Source: JAGOEY01 sp017997515 (lineage in GTDB: Bacteria > Pseudomonadota > Gammaproteobacteria > Burkholderiales > Burkholderiaceae_C). Taken from it: a DNA stretch of 64,000 bases. A model generated the notes under the pieces. It saw only the letters and a list, made by a program, of their open reading frames with translations. It made no database searches and was not told the origin of the DNA. This document shows, one piece after another, positions 43,742 to 51,978 of the stretch. The position numbers and the translations under genes were made by a program. Positions within the stretch are counted from its first letter, which is position 1. The number at the start of each line of letters is the position of its first letter. Location: positions 2,294,001-2,358,000 of the forward strand of contig CP111109.1 in NCBI GenBank assembly GCA_026314275.1, written 5' to 3'.

Positions 43742-44701
43742 ATGAAAGCCTGCGTCGATATTGGAGGCACCAAGGTCGCTGTCAGCCTGGTGCATAACGA
43801 TGCCCCCCAGCAGTTGGGCCACCGCCGGGCCGAGCCTACGGCCAAGACCGGTGCCAACGACGCCCTGGCGCGCCAGGTGATTCGTATGGTGGAGGAAGCC
43901 TGTGCCGAGGCGGGGGTGGATGCCAGTGCCATCCAGACTGTGGGTGTCTCATCGTGTGGGCCGTTTGTCATCAATGCGGGGCAGATTGAGCTGGCCGCAC
44001 CCAATGTCTGCGGAGGTCTGGCCGGGCCCGAGCGCGGTTTGCCCAACGATTGGCAGGTGGCCTTGCTTGAAGCACCCTTGCGCGCGCGGTTTGGCGCGGT
44101 GCGGGTTGAAAACGACTGTGTTGCCGCCCTGGAGGCCGAGCGCCGCTGGGGCGCGCTGCAAGGGTTTGACCACTGCGCATATGTCACCTGGAGCACGGGC
44201 ATCGGTATGGGCCTGTGTGTGGACGGCCGGGTGCTGCGGGGCAAAAACGGCAATGCGGGCCACGGTGGGCACATGTTTGTTAGCGACGACAGCAGCGCTG
44301 CCCTGTGTGGCTGCGGCAACGTGGGGGATGTCGAGGCGCTGGTGGCGGGCAACGCCATCACCCGGCGCTTTGGCCCGCAGGCCGGGCCAGCTGAAATGGG
44401 GGGCTGGGCCGACGCGGCCGAGCTGGTCACCGCCGCCCGCCAGGGGGATGCGGCGGCGCTGGCGGTGGTGGACGACCTGTGCCGCGTGCTGGGCCGGGCG
44501 CTGTACAACCTGGTGGTGCTGCTCGACCTGCAGCGCATCAGCCTGGGCGGCAGCGTGTTCTGGCACCACCGCGACTTTTTGCTGCCCCGGCTGCAGGCGC
44601 AGGTCAGTGGCCGGTTTGCCGCGCTGACCCACGGCGTGCTGCTGGTGCCCGCCGGGCTGGGCAACACCGTGGGGGACTACGCGGCGCTGGCGCTGGCTTA
44701 A
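43742..44701 (+). CDS. ROK-family sugar kinase
   Basis: A 319-residue ROK kinase with the ATP phosphate motif (DIGGTKVAVSLV), a catalytic Asp in VENDCVAALEAE, STGIGMGL and the GHGGHMFV. The zinc signature CGCGNVGDVEAL keeps two or three of the Cys ligands but has Asp where the family usually has Cys (GCxE), so zinc may be bound differently. It could phosphorylate glucose, fructose or an amino sugar. Just upstream of the dTDP-rhamnose genes, a role in sugar-nucleotide supply is inferred. Confidence 0.82.
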   Translation: MKACVDIGGTKVAVSLVHNDAPQQLGHRRAEPTAKTGANDALARQVIRMVEEACAEAGVDASAIQTVGVSSCGPFVINAGQIELAAPNVCGGLAGPERGLPNDWQVALLEAPLRARFGAVRVENDCVAALEAERRWGALQGFDHCAYVTWSTGIGMGLCVDGRVLRGKNGNAGHGGHMFVSDDSSAALCGCGNVGDVEALVAGNAITRRFGPQAGPAEMGGWADAAELVTAARQGDAAALAVVDDLCRVLGRALYNLVVLLDLQRISLGGSVFWHHRDFLLPRLQAQVSGRFAALTHGVLLVPAGLGNTVGDYAALALA

Positions 44702-44779
44702 ACCATTGGATAATTAAGGGTTTTCCCGCGCTGGTGTGTGGGGTGTTAACTGCAATAACAATGCGATGAGGAGATTTCG

Positions 44780-45838
44780 ATGATTCTGGTAACAGGTGGT
44801 GCGGGCTTTATCGGTGCCAACTTTGTTCTCGACTGGCTGGCCCAGTCAGATGAACCTGTGGTTAACCTCGACAAACTCACCTATGCGGGCAACCGCGAGA
44901 ACCTCGCCAGCCTGGACGGCGATACACGTCACATCTTTGTGCAGGGCGATATTGGTGACGCCGCGCTGGTGGGGCAGCTGCTGGCCCAGCACCAGCCGCG
45001 TGCGGTGGTCAATTTTGCGGCCGAGTCGCATGTAGACCGCTCCATCCACGGCCCCGCAGACTTTGTGCAGACCAACGTGGTGGGCACCTTCAACCTGCTG
45101 GAATCGGTGCGCGGCTACTGGTCTGCGCTGCCGGCTGAGCAAAAGGAAGCCTTCCGCTTTTTGCATGTGTCCACCGACGAGGTGTATGGCTCGCTGGCCC
45201 CCGACGCACCGGCCTTCACTGAAACCCACACCTACGAGCCCAACAGCCCGTATTCGGCCAGCAAGGCCGCCAGCGACCACCTGGTGCGCGCCTGGCACCA
45301 CACCTATGGCCTGCCGGTGGTGACCACCAACTGCTCCAACAACTACGGCCCGCACCACTTCCCCGAGAAGCTGATCCCGCTGATGATCGTTAACGCCCAG
45401 GCGGGCAAACCGCTGCCCGTCTATGGCGATGGCATGCAGGTGCGTGACTGGTTGTACGTCACCGACCACTGCAGCGCCATCCGCCGCGTGCTGGAAGCCG
45501 GTCGGCTGGGCGAGACCTACAACGTCGGTGGCTGGAACGAAAAACCCAACATCGAGATCGTCAACACCGTGTGTGCCCTGCTCGACGAGCTGGCCCCACG
45601 TGCCGATGGCACCAGCTACCGCAGCCAGATCAGTTACGTGACTGACCGCCCCGGCCACGACCGCCGCTACGCCATCGACGCCCGCAAGCTGGAGCGCGAG
45701 CTGGGCTGGAAGCCCGCCGAGACTTTTGAGACCGGCATCCGCAAGACCGTGCAGTGGTACCTGGCCCATCCCGACTGGGTGCGCAACGTGCAAAGTGGTG
45801 CCTACCGCGACTGGGTGCAAACGCAGTACGCGGCGTAG
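44780..45838 (+). CDS. rfbB: dTDP-glucose 4,6-dehydratase
   Basis: A 352-residue extended SDR and second enzyme of dTDP-L-rhamnose synthesis. It shows the NAD motif TGGAGFIGANFV, the catalytic DE in STDEVYGSL, YSASKAASDHL (YxxxK), and NCSNNYGPHHFPEKLIP. AGGAG lies 7 bp before the start. It heads the rfbBDAC set that is later broken by extra genes and a palindromic element. Confidence 0.95.
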   Translation: MILVTGGAGFIGANFVLDWLAQSDEPVVNLDKLTYAGNRENLASLDGDTRHIFVQGDIGDAALVGQLLAQHQPRAVVNFAAESHVDRSIHGPADFVQTNVVGTFNLLESVRGYWSALPAEQKEAFRFLHVSTDEVYGSLAPDAPAFTETHTYEPNSPYSASKAASDHLVRAWHHTYGLPVVTTNCSNNYGPHHFPEKLIPLMIVNAQAGKPLPVYGDGMQVRDWLYVTDHCSAIRRVLEAGRLGETYNVGGWNEKPNIEIVNTVCALLDELAPRADGTSYRSQISYVTDRPGHDRRYAIDARKLERELGWKPAETFETGIRKTVQWYLAHPDWVRNVQSGAYRDWVQTQYAA

Positions 45839-45895
45839 CTGTGGAGCACCCCCGTAGCACCTTCGGCGCTCACCCCCTTGCCATCGGAGGTGCAC

Positions 45896-46051
45896 ATGCC
45901 ATCCATTGCCGCCAAGCCTTTCATGCGAGCGCTGCCCGCGCAGAACATGGTCGAATGGCTCACTGGCTTCTACCAGTCCAGCGACGCGCTGCCCGACAGC
46001 TTTCTGGCGGAGCGCAACGATGCCGCGCCCCAAGAGTGGGACGGGTCTTAA
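45896..46051 (+). CDS. Small protein resembling an antitoxin C-terminus, possibly a remnant
   Basis: A 51-residue frame with GGAGG close to the ATG. The end (DALPDSFLAERNDAAPQEWDG) is like the short acidic tails of VapB-type antitoxins (D-x-L-P-x-D-F-x-x-E-R pattern). No DNA-binding fold is recognisable before it. It may be the remains of an antitoxin gene or a functional fragment. A partial R2 repeat precedes it (45840-45890). Confidence 0.45.
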   Translation: MPSIAAKPFMRALPAQNMVEWLTGFYQSSDALPDSFLAERNDAAPQEWDGS

Positions 46052-46116
46052 CGTTAAATAACTTTCATGGTCCGGGGCGCTGCGCTTCGCGGCATGAAAG
46101 TTAACGGTCATTAACG

Positions 46117-46344
46117 ATGCTCCACCGACACCTTAACCACCACCGCTTTACGCTCGCCGCCATTGACGACGCGATCTCTCGTGGTCGATGGGGGGACTGG
46201 GCCGAGTTGCGACGTGCGGCTCTTGCCGACCCATCGTTGTTCGACAAAGTGCTGCAAGTCTGTCGTGCCCATGTTTCTGACCCCTACGCCCAACGCCATC
46301 ACTTCTGGATGCACTATGCCGAAGAACACCGCACCCCTGCCTGA
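46117..46344 (+). CDS. Short partner of the nucleotidyltransferase gene
   Basis: A 75-residue protein (AAIDDAISRGRWGDWAELRR, then DPYAQRHHFWMHYAEE near the end). It overlaps the next gene by 29 bp. Such short genes with the DPYAQRxHFW pattern are, to my recollection, found immediately before AbiEii-like nucleotidyltransferase genes. A toxin-antitoxin-like pairing is therefore inferred. An inverted repeat (AACTTTCATG / CATGAAAGTT) just upstream could be its operator. Confidence 0.55.
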   Translation: MLHRHLNHHRFTLAAIDDAISRGRWGDWAELRRAALADPSLFDKVLQVCRAHVSDPYAQRHHFWMHYAEEHRTPA

Positions 46345-47041
46345 TTGGGAGCTCGTTCTGTCATCAGCAGCACGCCTGCAACGCATCCTGCCTGACGCCG
46401 TGCTGGTCGGCGGTACGGCATCCGCAATTTATGCAGAGCATCGTTTCTCGCGTGACGCAGACCATGTTTTGACTGATCTGCGCAGTCGCTTCGATGGTGT
46501 TCTTAAGGAGCTTGAGTCGGTGGCGGGGTGGAAAACTGCCCGAGTGCAACGCCCGGTGCAGATTCTCGGCAGCCTTGATGGCATCGAAACAGGGGTTCGG
46601 CAATTGATCCGCGATGAGCCGCTGGAAACAACGGTTTTGAACTACCACGGCGAACAAATTACGGTACCGACCGAAGGTGAAATTCTGCGCATCAAAGGGG
46701 TTTTGATTCTCAAGCGTAACGCCACCCGAGACTATCTTGACTTCGTTGCTTTGGCGGATCACATGGGAGATGAAAACATTGCACTTGCGTTGCAATCGTT
46801 TGATCGTTTGTATTTTCAAATCAATGGCGAATCGCCTTTGCAGCAATTGCAAGTGCAACTTGCCAATGCCGTTCCATACGACCTGGAAGAAACCGAGCTG
46901 AGCGAGTACAAGAGCCTGGCTCCGCGCTGGCATGAATGGGACGTAGTAAAAGCAGCCTGCTCACACGTTGCCACCGTCATTTTTGATCGTGTGTGTGATT
47001 TGCAGGCCGACCCTTCCAATGGCGACAGCATGGAGCCATGA
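46316..47041 (+). CDS. Nucleotidyltransferase-like protein (AbiEii/AbiGii type)
   Basis: A 241-residue protein. VLVGGTASAIYAEHRFSRDADHVL near residue 25-50 has the GG...h-x-D-x-D arrangement of the nucleotidyltransferase fold used by AbiEii-like toxins. Here the second acid is in SRDADH. A later KRNATRDYLDFVAL fits the family (K near the nucleotide, D before a helix). It overlaps the 75-residue gene. The toxin role is inferred from family and layout, and substitution of the usual DLD by DAD may matter. Confidence 0.65.
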   Translation: MPKNTAPLPDWELVLSSAARLQRILPDAVLVGGTASAIYAEHRFSRDADHVLTDLRSRFDGVLKELESVAGWKTARVQRPVQILGSLDGIETGVRQLIRDEPLETTVLNYHGEQITVPTEGEILRIKGVLILKRNATRDYLDFVALADHMGDENIALALQSFDRLYFQINGESPLQQLQVQLANAVPYDLEETELSEYKSLAPRWHEWDVVKAACSHVATVIFDRVCDLQADPSNGDSMEP

Positions 47042-47058
47042 GTTACCAGTCACGCGCT

Positions 47059-47330
47059 AAGAACGTGTTCAAGGTCTTTTTGGAGATTGCATTGGAGTGC
47101 AATCGGGATGAGTGGGTGGCCCGGATGCGCCGCATGGGCTCCTGCCCATGCCAGCAGCTGGGGCGCCCAATCGCCCGATTTCACTCCAACCCTTCGGGCA
47201 AGTGCCTTTTCGGGCGGTCTGCGGCGTTGCAGCGCTTGTCCATAGCCGGGCTATGGACTGCGCACTGCGCCTTGCATCCCATCCCGAAAAGGTACTTGTG
47301 CAACTCCCAAAAGACCTTGAACACGTTCTT
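47059..47330. repeat. 272-bp palindromic element within the rhamnose operon
   Basis: The ends AAGAACGTGTTCAAGGTCTT and complement match over about 27 bp with one mismatch, and inner parts also pair (for example TCCATAGCCGGGCTATGGA). It encodes no protein I can support. It lies between the nucleotidyltransferase gene and rfbD. It resembles a non-autonomous mobile palindrome. Confidence 0.7.
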
Positions 47331-47359
47331 GTGCACCCCACTTTACGAATAGTTTAAAA

Positions 47360-48250
47360 ATGAAAATTCTTCTCTTGGGCAAAGGTGGCCAGGTTGGCTG
47401 GGAGCTGCAGCGCAGCCTGGCACCGCTGGGAACGCTGGTGGCCCTGGGCGCTAGCAGCACCGATTACGCCGCCGACTTCAGCCAGCCCGACGCCGTGGCC
47501 GCCACCGTGCGCGCCCTGCGCCCCGATGTGGTGGTGAATGCCGCGGCGCACACCGCCGTGGACAAGGCCGAGAGTGAGCCAGACTTCGCCCGCACGCTCA
47601 ATGCCACGACCCCCGGTGCGGTGGCGCAGGCCGCGCAGGACGTGGGCGCACTCATGGTGCATTACTCCACCGACTATGTGTTTGACGGCAGCGGCGACAC
47701 GCCCTGGGTTGAGACAGACGCCACCGGCCCGCTCAGCGTCTATGGCAGCACCAAACTCGAAGGTGAACAACTGGTGGCGCAGCACTGCGCGCGGCACCTG
47801 ATCTTCCGCACCAGCTGGGTCTATGCCGCACGCGGCGGCAACTTTGCCAAGACCATGCTGCGCCTGGCCAAAGAGCGCGAGCGCCTGACCGTCATCAACG
47901 ACCAGTTTGGCGCCCCCACCGGTGCCGAGCTGCTGGCCGACGTCACCGCCCACGCCATCCGCGCCACCTTGCAAGACCCAGAGAAATCTGGTCTGTACCA
48001 CCTGGTGGCGGGCGGCGAAACCACCTGGCACGGCTATGCCCGCTTTGTACTGGAGCAGGCCGAGGCTGCTGGCGTTGCGCTCAAAGCAGGCCCCGACGCC
48101 GTGGACGCCGTGCCCACCAGCGCCTTCCCCACCCCCGCCACCCGCCCGCACAACTCGCGCCTGAACACCCAAAAGCTGCAAGCCACCTTTGGCCTCACGC
48201 TGCCTGACTGGCAGGCCGGTGTGGCGCGTATGCTGCGCGAAACTTTCTAA
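47360..48250 (+). CDS. rfbD: dTDP-4-dehydrorhamnose reductase
   Basis: A 296-residue extended SDR that makes dTDP-L-rhamnose from the 4-keto intermediate. It has the GKGGQVGWEL start of the RfbD cofactor motif, STDYVFDG with the conserved Thr-Asp, the YGSTKLEGE (YxxxK) and RTSWVY. Its 5' side is separated from rfbB by 1.5 kb of inserted genes. Whether the operon still reads through is unclear. Confidence 0.94.
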   Translation: MKILLLGKGGQVGWELQRSLAPLGTLVALGASSTDYAADFSQPDAVAATVRALRPDVVVNAAAHTAVDKAESEPDFARTLNATTPGAVAQAAQDVGALMVHYSTDYVFDGSGDTPWVETDATGPLSVYGSTKLEGEQLVAQHCARHLIFRTSWVYAARGGNFAKTMLRLAKERERLTVINDQFGAPTGAELLADVTAHAIRATLQDPEKSGLYHLVAGGETTWHGYARFVLEQAEAAGVALKAGPDAVDAVPTSAFPTPATRPHNSRLNTQKLQATFGLTLPDWQAGVARMLRETF

Positions 48251-48289
48251 CGTCGTCATGAATGGCGTAATTCACCAACGCGGGGGCTG

Positions 48290-48502
48290 ATGCAAACCAC
48301 CATCACCATCGACGATAGGCTTTACCGCCAAGCGCTGGAAATGCTTCCCTCGGGTATGGACGAGTCAGATTTGTTTCCCGTAGCTGTGCAAACCTTCGTC
48401 CAGGTGCAAACCGCCAGGCGGCTCGTTGCTTTGGGCGGTCAGGTGCCAAGAATGCAAGATGTACCGCGCCACGCCGTAGAGCGAACAACACTCAAAAAAT
48501 AG
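48290..48502 (+). CDS. Orphan VapB-family antitoxin
   Basis: A 70-residue protein: MQTTITIDDRLYRQALEM, then LFPVAVQTFVQVQTARRLVALGGQ. This is the VapB-type ribbon-helix-helix antitoxin with the C-terminal alpha-beta tail (VPRMQDVPRH). No VapC toxin gene follows; rfbA begins 8 bp later. It is either a solitary regulator or a remnant of a module that entered the operon. Confidence 0.75.
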   Translation: MQTTITIDDRLYRQALEMLPSGMDESDLFPVAVQTFVQVQTARRLVALGGQVPRMQDVPRHAVERTTLKK

Positions 48503-48510
48503 GAAAACCC

Positions 48511-49398
48511 ATGACCCAACGCAAAGGCATCATCCTCGCCGGAGGCTCCGGCACCCGCTTGCACCCGGCCACATTGGCCATCAGCAAACAACTGCTGCCG
48601 GTGTACGACAAACCCATGATTTACTACCCGCTGAGCACCCTGATGCTCGCGGGCATCCGCGACATCCTCATCATCAGCACGCCGCAGGACACCCCCCGGT
48701 TTCAGCAACTGCTGGGCGACGGCGCGCAGTGGGGCCTGAACCTGCAGTACGCCATCCAGCCCAGCCCGGACGGTCTGGCGCAGGCCTTCCTGATCGGTGA
48801 AGACTTCCTGGCTGGAGCCCCCAGTGCGCTGGTGTTGGGTGACAACATTTTTTACGGCCATGACTTTGCACACTTGTTGGCCGATGCCGACGCGCAGCTC
48901 TCAGGCGCCACAGTGTTTGCGTACCACGTACAAGACCCGGAACGTTATGGCGTGGTGGCCTTCGACGCTGCGGGCAAGGCCAGCAGCATCGAAGAAAAGC
49001 CGTTGAAGCCGAAGAGCAACTACGCAGTTACAGGCCTGTATTTTTACGACAACCAAGTGGTGGACATCGCCAAAGCCGTCAAACCCAGTGCGCGTGGCGA
49101 GCTGGAAATCACGGCGGTCAACCAGGCCTACCTCGACCTCGACCAGCTCAACGTCCAAATCATGCAGCGCGGCTACGCCTGGCTCGATACCGGCACCCAT
49201 GAAAGCCTGCTGGAGGCGGGCCAGTTCATCGCTACGCTGGAGCATCGCCAAGGTTTGAAAATTGCTTGCCCCGAAGAAATCGCCTGGCGCAACGGCTTCA
49301 TCGACAAAGAGCAGCTGGCCCGGCTGGCTGCGCCGCTGCAAAAGAGCGGCTACGGCAAGTACCTGAACCACTTGCTGGCTGAAGGAGTGCGCGCATGA
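48511..49398 (+). CDS. rfbA: Glucose-1-phosphate thymidylyltransferase
   Basis: A 295-residue enzyme forming dTDP-glucose. It has the nucleotidyl motif LAGGSGTRLHPATLAISKQL, the substrate stretch YYPLSTLMLAGI, GDNIFYG and EKPLKPKSNYAVTGLYFYD. Length is normal. It overlaps rfbC by 4 bp (ATGA). Confidence 0.95.
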   Translation: MTQRKGIILAGGSGTRLHPATLAISKQLLPVYDKPMIYYPLSTLMLAGIRDILIISTPQDTPRFQQLLGDGAQWGLNLQYAIQPSPDGLAQAFLIGEDFLAGAPSALVLGDNIFYGHDFAHLLADADAQLSGATVFAYHVQDPERYGVVAFDAAGKASSIEEKPLKPKSNYAVTGLYFYDNQVVDIAKAVKPSARGELEITAVNQAYLDLDQLNVQIMQRGYAWLDTGTHESLLEAGQFIATLEHRQGLKIACPEEIAWRNGFIDKEQLARLAAPLQKSGYGKYLNHLLAEGVRA

Positions 49399-49943
49399 AA
49401 GTAACGCCAACTGCCATTCCCGACGTGCTCATCATCGAGCCCAAGGTGTTTGGCGATGCACGCGGGTTCTTCTACGAGAGCTTTAACCAGCGTGCTTTCA
49501 ATGAGGCTGTGGGTCAGGACGTACCTTTTGTTCAGGACAACCATTCCCGTTCTGGCAAAGGTGTGCTGCGCGGTTTGCATTACCAAGTGCAAAACGCACA
49601 AGGCAAACTCGTGCGTGTCGTCCGTGGTCGCGTGTTCGACGTGGCAGTGGATGTGCGCAAGGGCTCAGCCACCTTCGGCCAATGGGCCGGTGTTGAGCTG
49701 AGTGAAGACAACCAGCGGCAGTTCTGGGTGCCCTCAGGTTTTGCCCACGGTTTTATTGTGCTAAGCGACACCGCGGACTTTTTGTACAAAACTACCGACT
49801 ATTACGCACCTGCACATGAGCGTTGTATTGCCTGGGATGACCCAGATGTAGGGATTGATTGGCCGCTGAAGGAGGCGGGGATCAGTGCTCCGATTTTGTC
49901 TGAAAAGGATCGAAAAGGTTTCGCATTGATGGATATTCAGTAG
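49395..49943 (+). CDS. rfbC: dTDP-4-dehydrorhamnose 3,5-epimerase
   Basis: A 182-residue cupin-type epimerase: VFGDARGFFYESF, the catalytic HDNHSRSGKGVLRGLH-like His region (QDNHSRSGKGVLRGLHYQ) and the DFLYKTTDYYAPA stretch. The stop codon (TAG at 49941) lies on the terminal repeat of the IS4-family element, so the last residues were probably set by its insertion. The protein is otherwise full length. Confidence 0.94.
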   Translation: MKVTPTAIPDVLIIEPKVFGDARGFFYESFNQRAFNEAVGQDVPFVQDNHSRSGKGVLRGLHYQVQNAQGKLVRVVRGRVFDVAVDVRKGSATFGQWAGVELSEDNQRQFWVPSGFAHGFIVLSDTADFLYKTTDYYAPAHERCIAWDDPDVGIDWPLKEAGISAPILSEKDRKGFALMDIQ

Positions 49944-49950
49944 TGTCCGG

Positions 49951-50297
49951 TTAAAAGTTGAACAAATTAAACTGGTTAGGGTTGGGTGGTGGTGTGGATT
50001 GGGATCGAACAGGCTGCAAGGCGCATGAAACCTCGGTTTTCTCGAAAACCGAGACCGACAAGATCTGTAGACATGTGTAGAGCGAGGCGTCGAGATGAAG
50101 CTCCTTCTTGACGATGGCGATGAGCACATAGGTAGAGACGGCGCACCAGATCTGTGTCTTCACCGCGTTCTCGCTCGCGCCCAGAAAACGCTTGATGCGC
50201 AGGTGCAGCTTGATCCACTTGAAGAACAGTTCGACCTGCCAGCGACTCTTGTAGAGCGCGGCAATCGTCAACGCTGGCAACATCGTGATGTTGGTCA
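49951..50297 (-). pseudogene. IS4-family transposase, C-terminal fragment
   Basis: About 115 residues: TMLPALTIAALYKSRWQVE, with the Y-(2)-R-(3)-E type C-terminal motif (YKSRWQVELFFKWIK) of IS4-family DDE enzymes. It ends NLFNF. The continuing frame into the IS3 element is artificial. Together with the N-terminal part at 51979-52805 it formed one gene. Confidence 0.82.
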
Positions 50298-50362
50298 CCC
50301 CCTGAGTCAGACTACTTGTCGCGCCACCATCATCGCGGATGATCCGCGTCGGAGCGCTAAAA

Positions 50363-50869
50363 ATGAAAAGAAATCGACACTCAACTGAATTCCGCGAGCA
50401 GGCCCTGAGCAAGGTCCGGCAGCGCGGTTCCCGTACCGTGGAAGACGTGGCCAGGGAGCTGAACATGTCGCTTGGCACTTTGTGGAAATGGCTTGCCAGT
50501 GCAAAGCCGGTGGACAGCACGGACACGCCTCAAGTCGACTTGCCAGCCGAGGTTCCGGCGCAGTCTTGGAGCCCTGCGCAGCGGCTGCTTGCCCTGCAAG
50601 AAACGCATCCCCTGTCTGGCCCGGAGCTGCACGCATGGTGTCGCGAGCGAGGCCTGTTCGAACACCAGCTCAAGGCCTGGCGTGCAGCCTTTTGCGTTCC
50701 TCCGGTGCCCGAGTCACGTGAAATCAAATCGGCCTTGCGTGAGCTGCAGCTCAAGCACGATGGACTGCAGCGCGAGCTGCGTCGAAAAGAGAGGGCGCTG
50801 GCGGAAGCCGCAGCCTTGTTGGTGCTTCAAAAAAAGTACCAGGCTCTGTGGGAGGGCGAGGAGAAATGA
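50363..50869 (+). CDS. IS3-family OrfA (helix-turn-helix)
   Basis: A 168-residue protein with an N-terminal HTH (STEFREQALSKVRQRGSRTV, then NMSLGTLWKWL) typical of IS3 OrfA, and a C-terminal coiled coil (LRELQLKHDGLQRELRRKER). It is longer than the usual 90-120 residues. The stop overlaps the OrfB start (ATGA at 50866), so OrfB may be made by re-initiation and not by the usual frameshift. Confidence 0.82.
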   Translation: MKRNRHSTEFREQALSKVRQRGSRTVEDVARELNMSLGTLWKWLASAKPVDSTDTPQVDLPAEVPAQSWSPAQRLLALQETHPLSGPELHAWCRERGLFEHQLKAWRAAFCVPPVPESREIKSALRELQLKHDGLQRELRRKERALAEAAALLVLQKKYQALWEGEEK

Positions 50870-51939
50870 TCCCGCTCCTTCAACGTCAAACCCTGCTGGG
50901 TCTGATCAAGACTGCGTGCAAGTCCGGCGCGCGACTGGCAAAAGCATGCGCGCAGATCGGTCTGAGCTCGCGTACCGTGCAGCGCTGGCAGCACCCTGAC
51001 GGGCAGGGAGGCGACTGCAGAAAAAGCGACAAACGTCGCAGCGGCGTTGTGCCCAACAAGCTGAGCGAAGCAGAACGCCAGGCGGCGATAGAGCTGCTCA
51101 ACAGCGAGGAGTTCAAGGACCTGCCGCCGAGCCAGATCGTGCCGCGCCTGGCTGACCAAGGCCGCTACGTGGCCAGCGAATCGACCCTCTACCGACTGCT
51201 GCGCGAGGCGGGCCAGCTCGCCCACCGCCGACTGGAACGGGTGGCGCAAAAGCGCAGCAAGCCGCGAGCGTTGGTGGCGACTGCGCCTGACCAGATCTAC
51301 TGCTGGGACATCAGCTACCTGCCCACCGAGGTGCGCGGCATGCACTTCTACCTCTACCTGTTCGTGGACCTGTTCAGCCGAAAGATCGTGGGCTGGCAGG
51401 TGTACGACTGTGAGAGCGCAGAGAGAGCCAGTCAACTGCTGCAAGACATCTGCGAGCGTCAGGGCATCGCCCCCAACCAGCTCACAGTGCACTCGGACAA
51501 CGGCTCTCCGATGAAGGGTGAAACGATGCTGGCCACCATGCAGCGCCTGGGCGTGGCGGCCTCACGCAGCCGGCCGGCGGTCAGCAACGACAACCCGTAC
51601 TCCGAGGCACTGTTCAGGACCTTGAAGTACCGGCCCCAGCTACCTGTCAAACCGTTCAGCGACTTGCTGCAAGCACGCCGCTGGGTCACCGAGCTGGTGC
51701 ACTGGTACAACCACGAACACCGCCACAGCGCCATCAGCTTCGTGACGCCCACGCAACGACATGCGCAACTCGACACAGCCCTGCTGAACGAACGCGCCAA
51801 CGTCTACGAAATTGCTCGCCAGGCCAACCCGAAAAGGTGGTCCGGACAGACGCGAAACTGGAAGCGAAAAGAGTCAGTCCACCTCAACCCAGACAGGCCC
51901 GAACAGCAGAAGCAGCCAGTCACTCAACAAGCCGCTTGA
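50866..51939 (+). CDS. IS3-family OrfB transposase (DDE)
   Basis: A 357-residue integrase-type catalytic protein. The rve core has the first Asp in CWDISYLP, the second in HSDNGSPM and the Glu in NPYSEALFRTLK, followed by HRHSAISFVTP. All three DDE residues are present, so it looks active. An upstream HTH region with SSRTVQRW is included. Confidence 0.88.
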   Translation: MIPLLQRQTLLGLIKTACKSGARLAKACAQIGLSSRTVQRWQHPDGQGGDCRKSDKRRSGVVPNKLSEAERQAAIELLNSEEFKDLPPSQIVPRLADQGRYVASESTLYRLLREAGQLAHRRLERVAQKRSKPRALVATAPDQIYCWDISYLPTEVRGMHFYLYLFVDLFSRKIVGWQVYDCESAERASQLLQDICERQGIAPNQLTVHSDNGSPMKGETMLATMQRLGVAASRSRPAVSNDNPYSEALFRTLKYRPQLPVKPFSDLLQARRWVTELVHWYNHEHRHSAISFVTPTQRHAQLDTALLNERANVYEIARQANPKRWSGQTRNWKRKESVHLNPDRPEQQKQPVTQQAA

Positions 51940-51978
51940 CCATCAAGCATCTCGCGACAAATCGTTTGACAACTACCG

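Larger units (their letters stand above)
50298..51978 (+). mobile_element. IS3-family element inserted in the IS4-family element
   Basis: The target GTCA is present at both junctions (50294-50297 and 51979-51982); restoring one copy rejoins the IS4 transposase frame. The ends pair imperfectly (GTCAGACTACTTGTCGCG against GTCAAACGATTTGTCGCG). It carries two overlapping genes. The boundaries could shift by one base because of a shared G. Confidence 0.8.
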
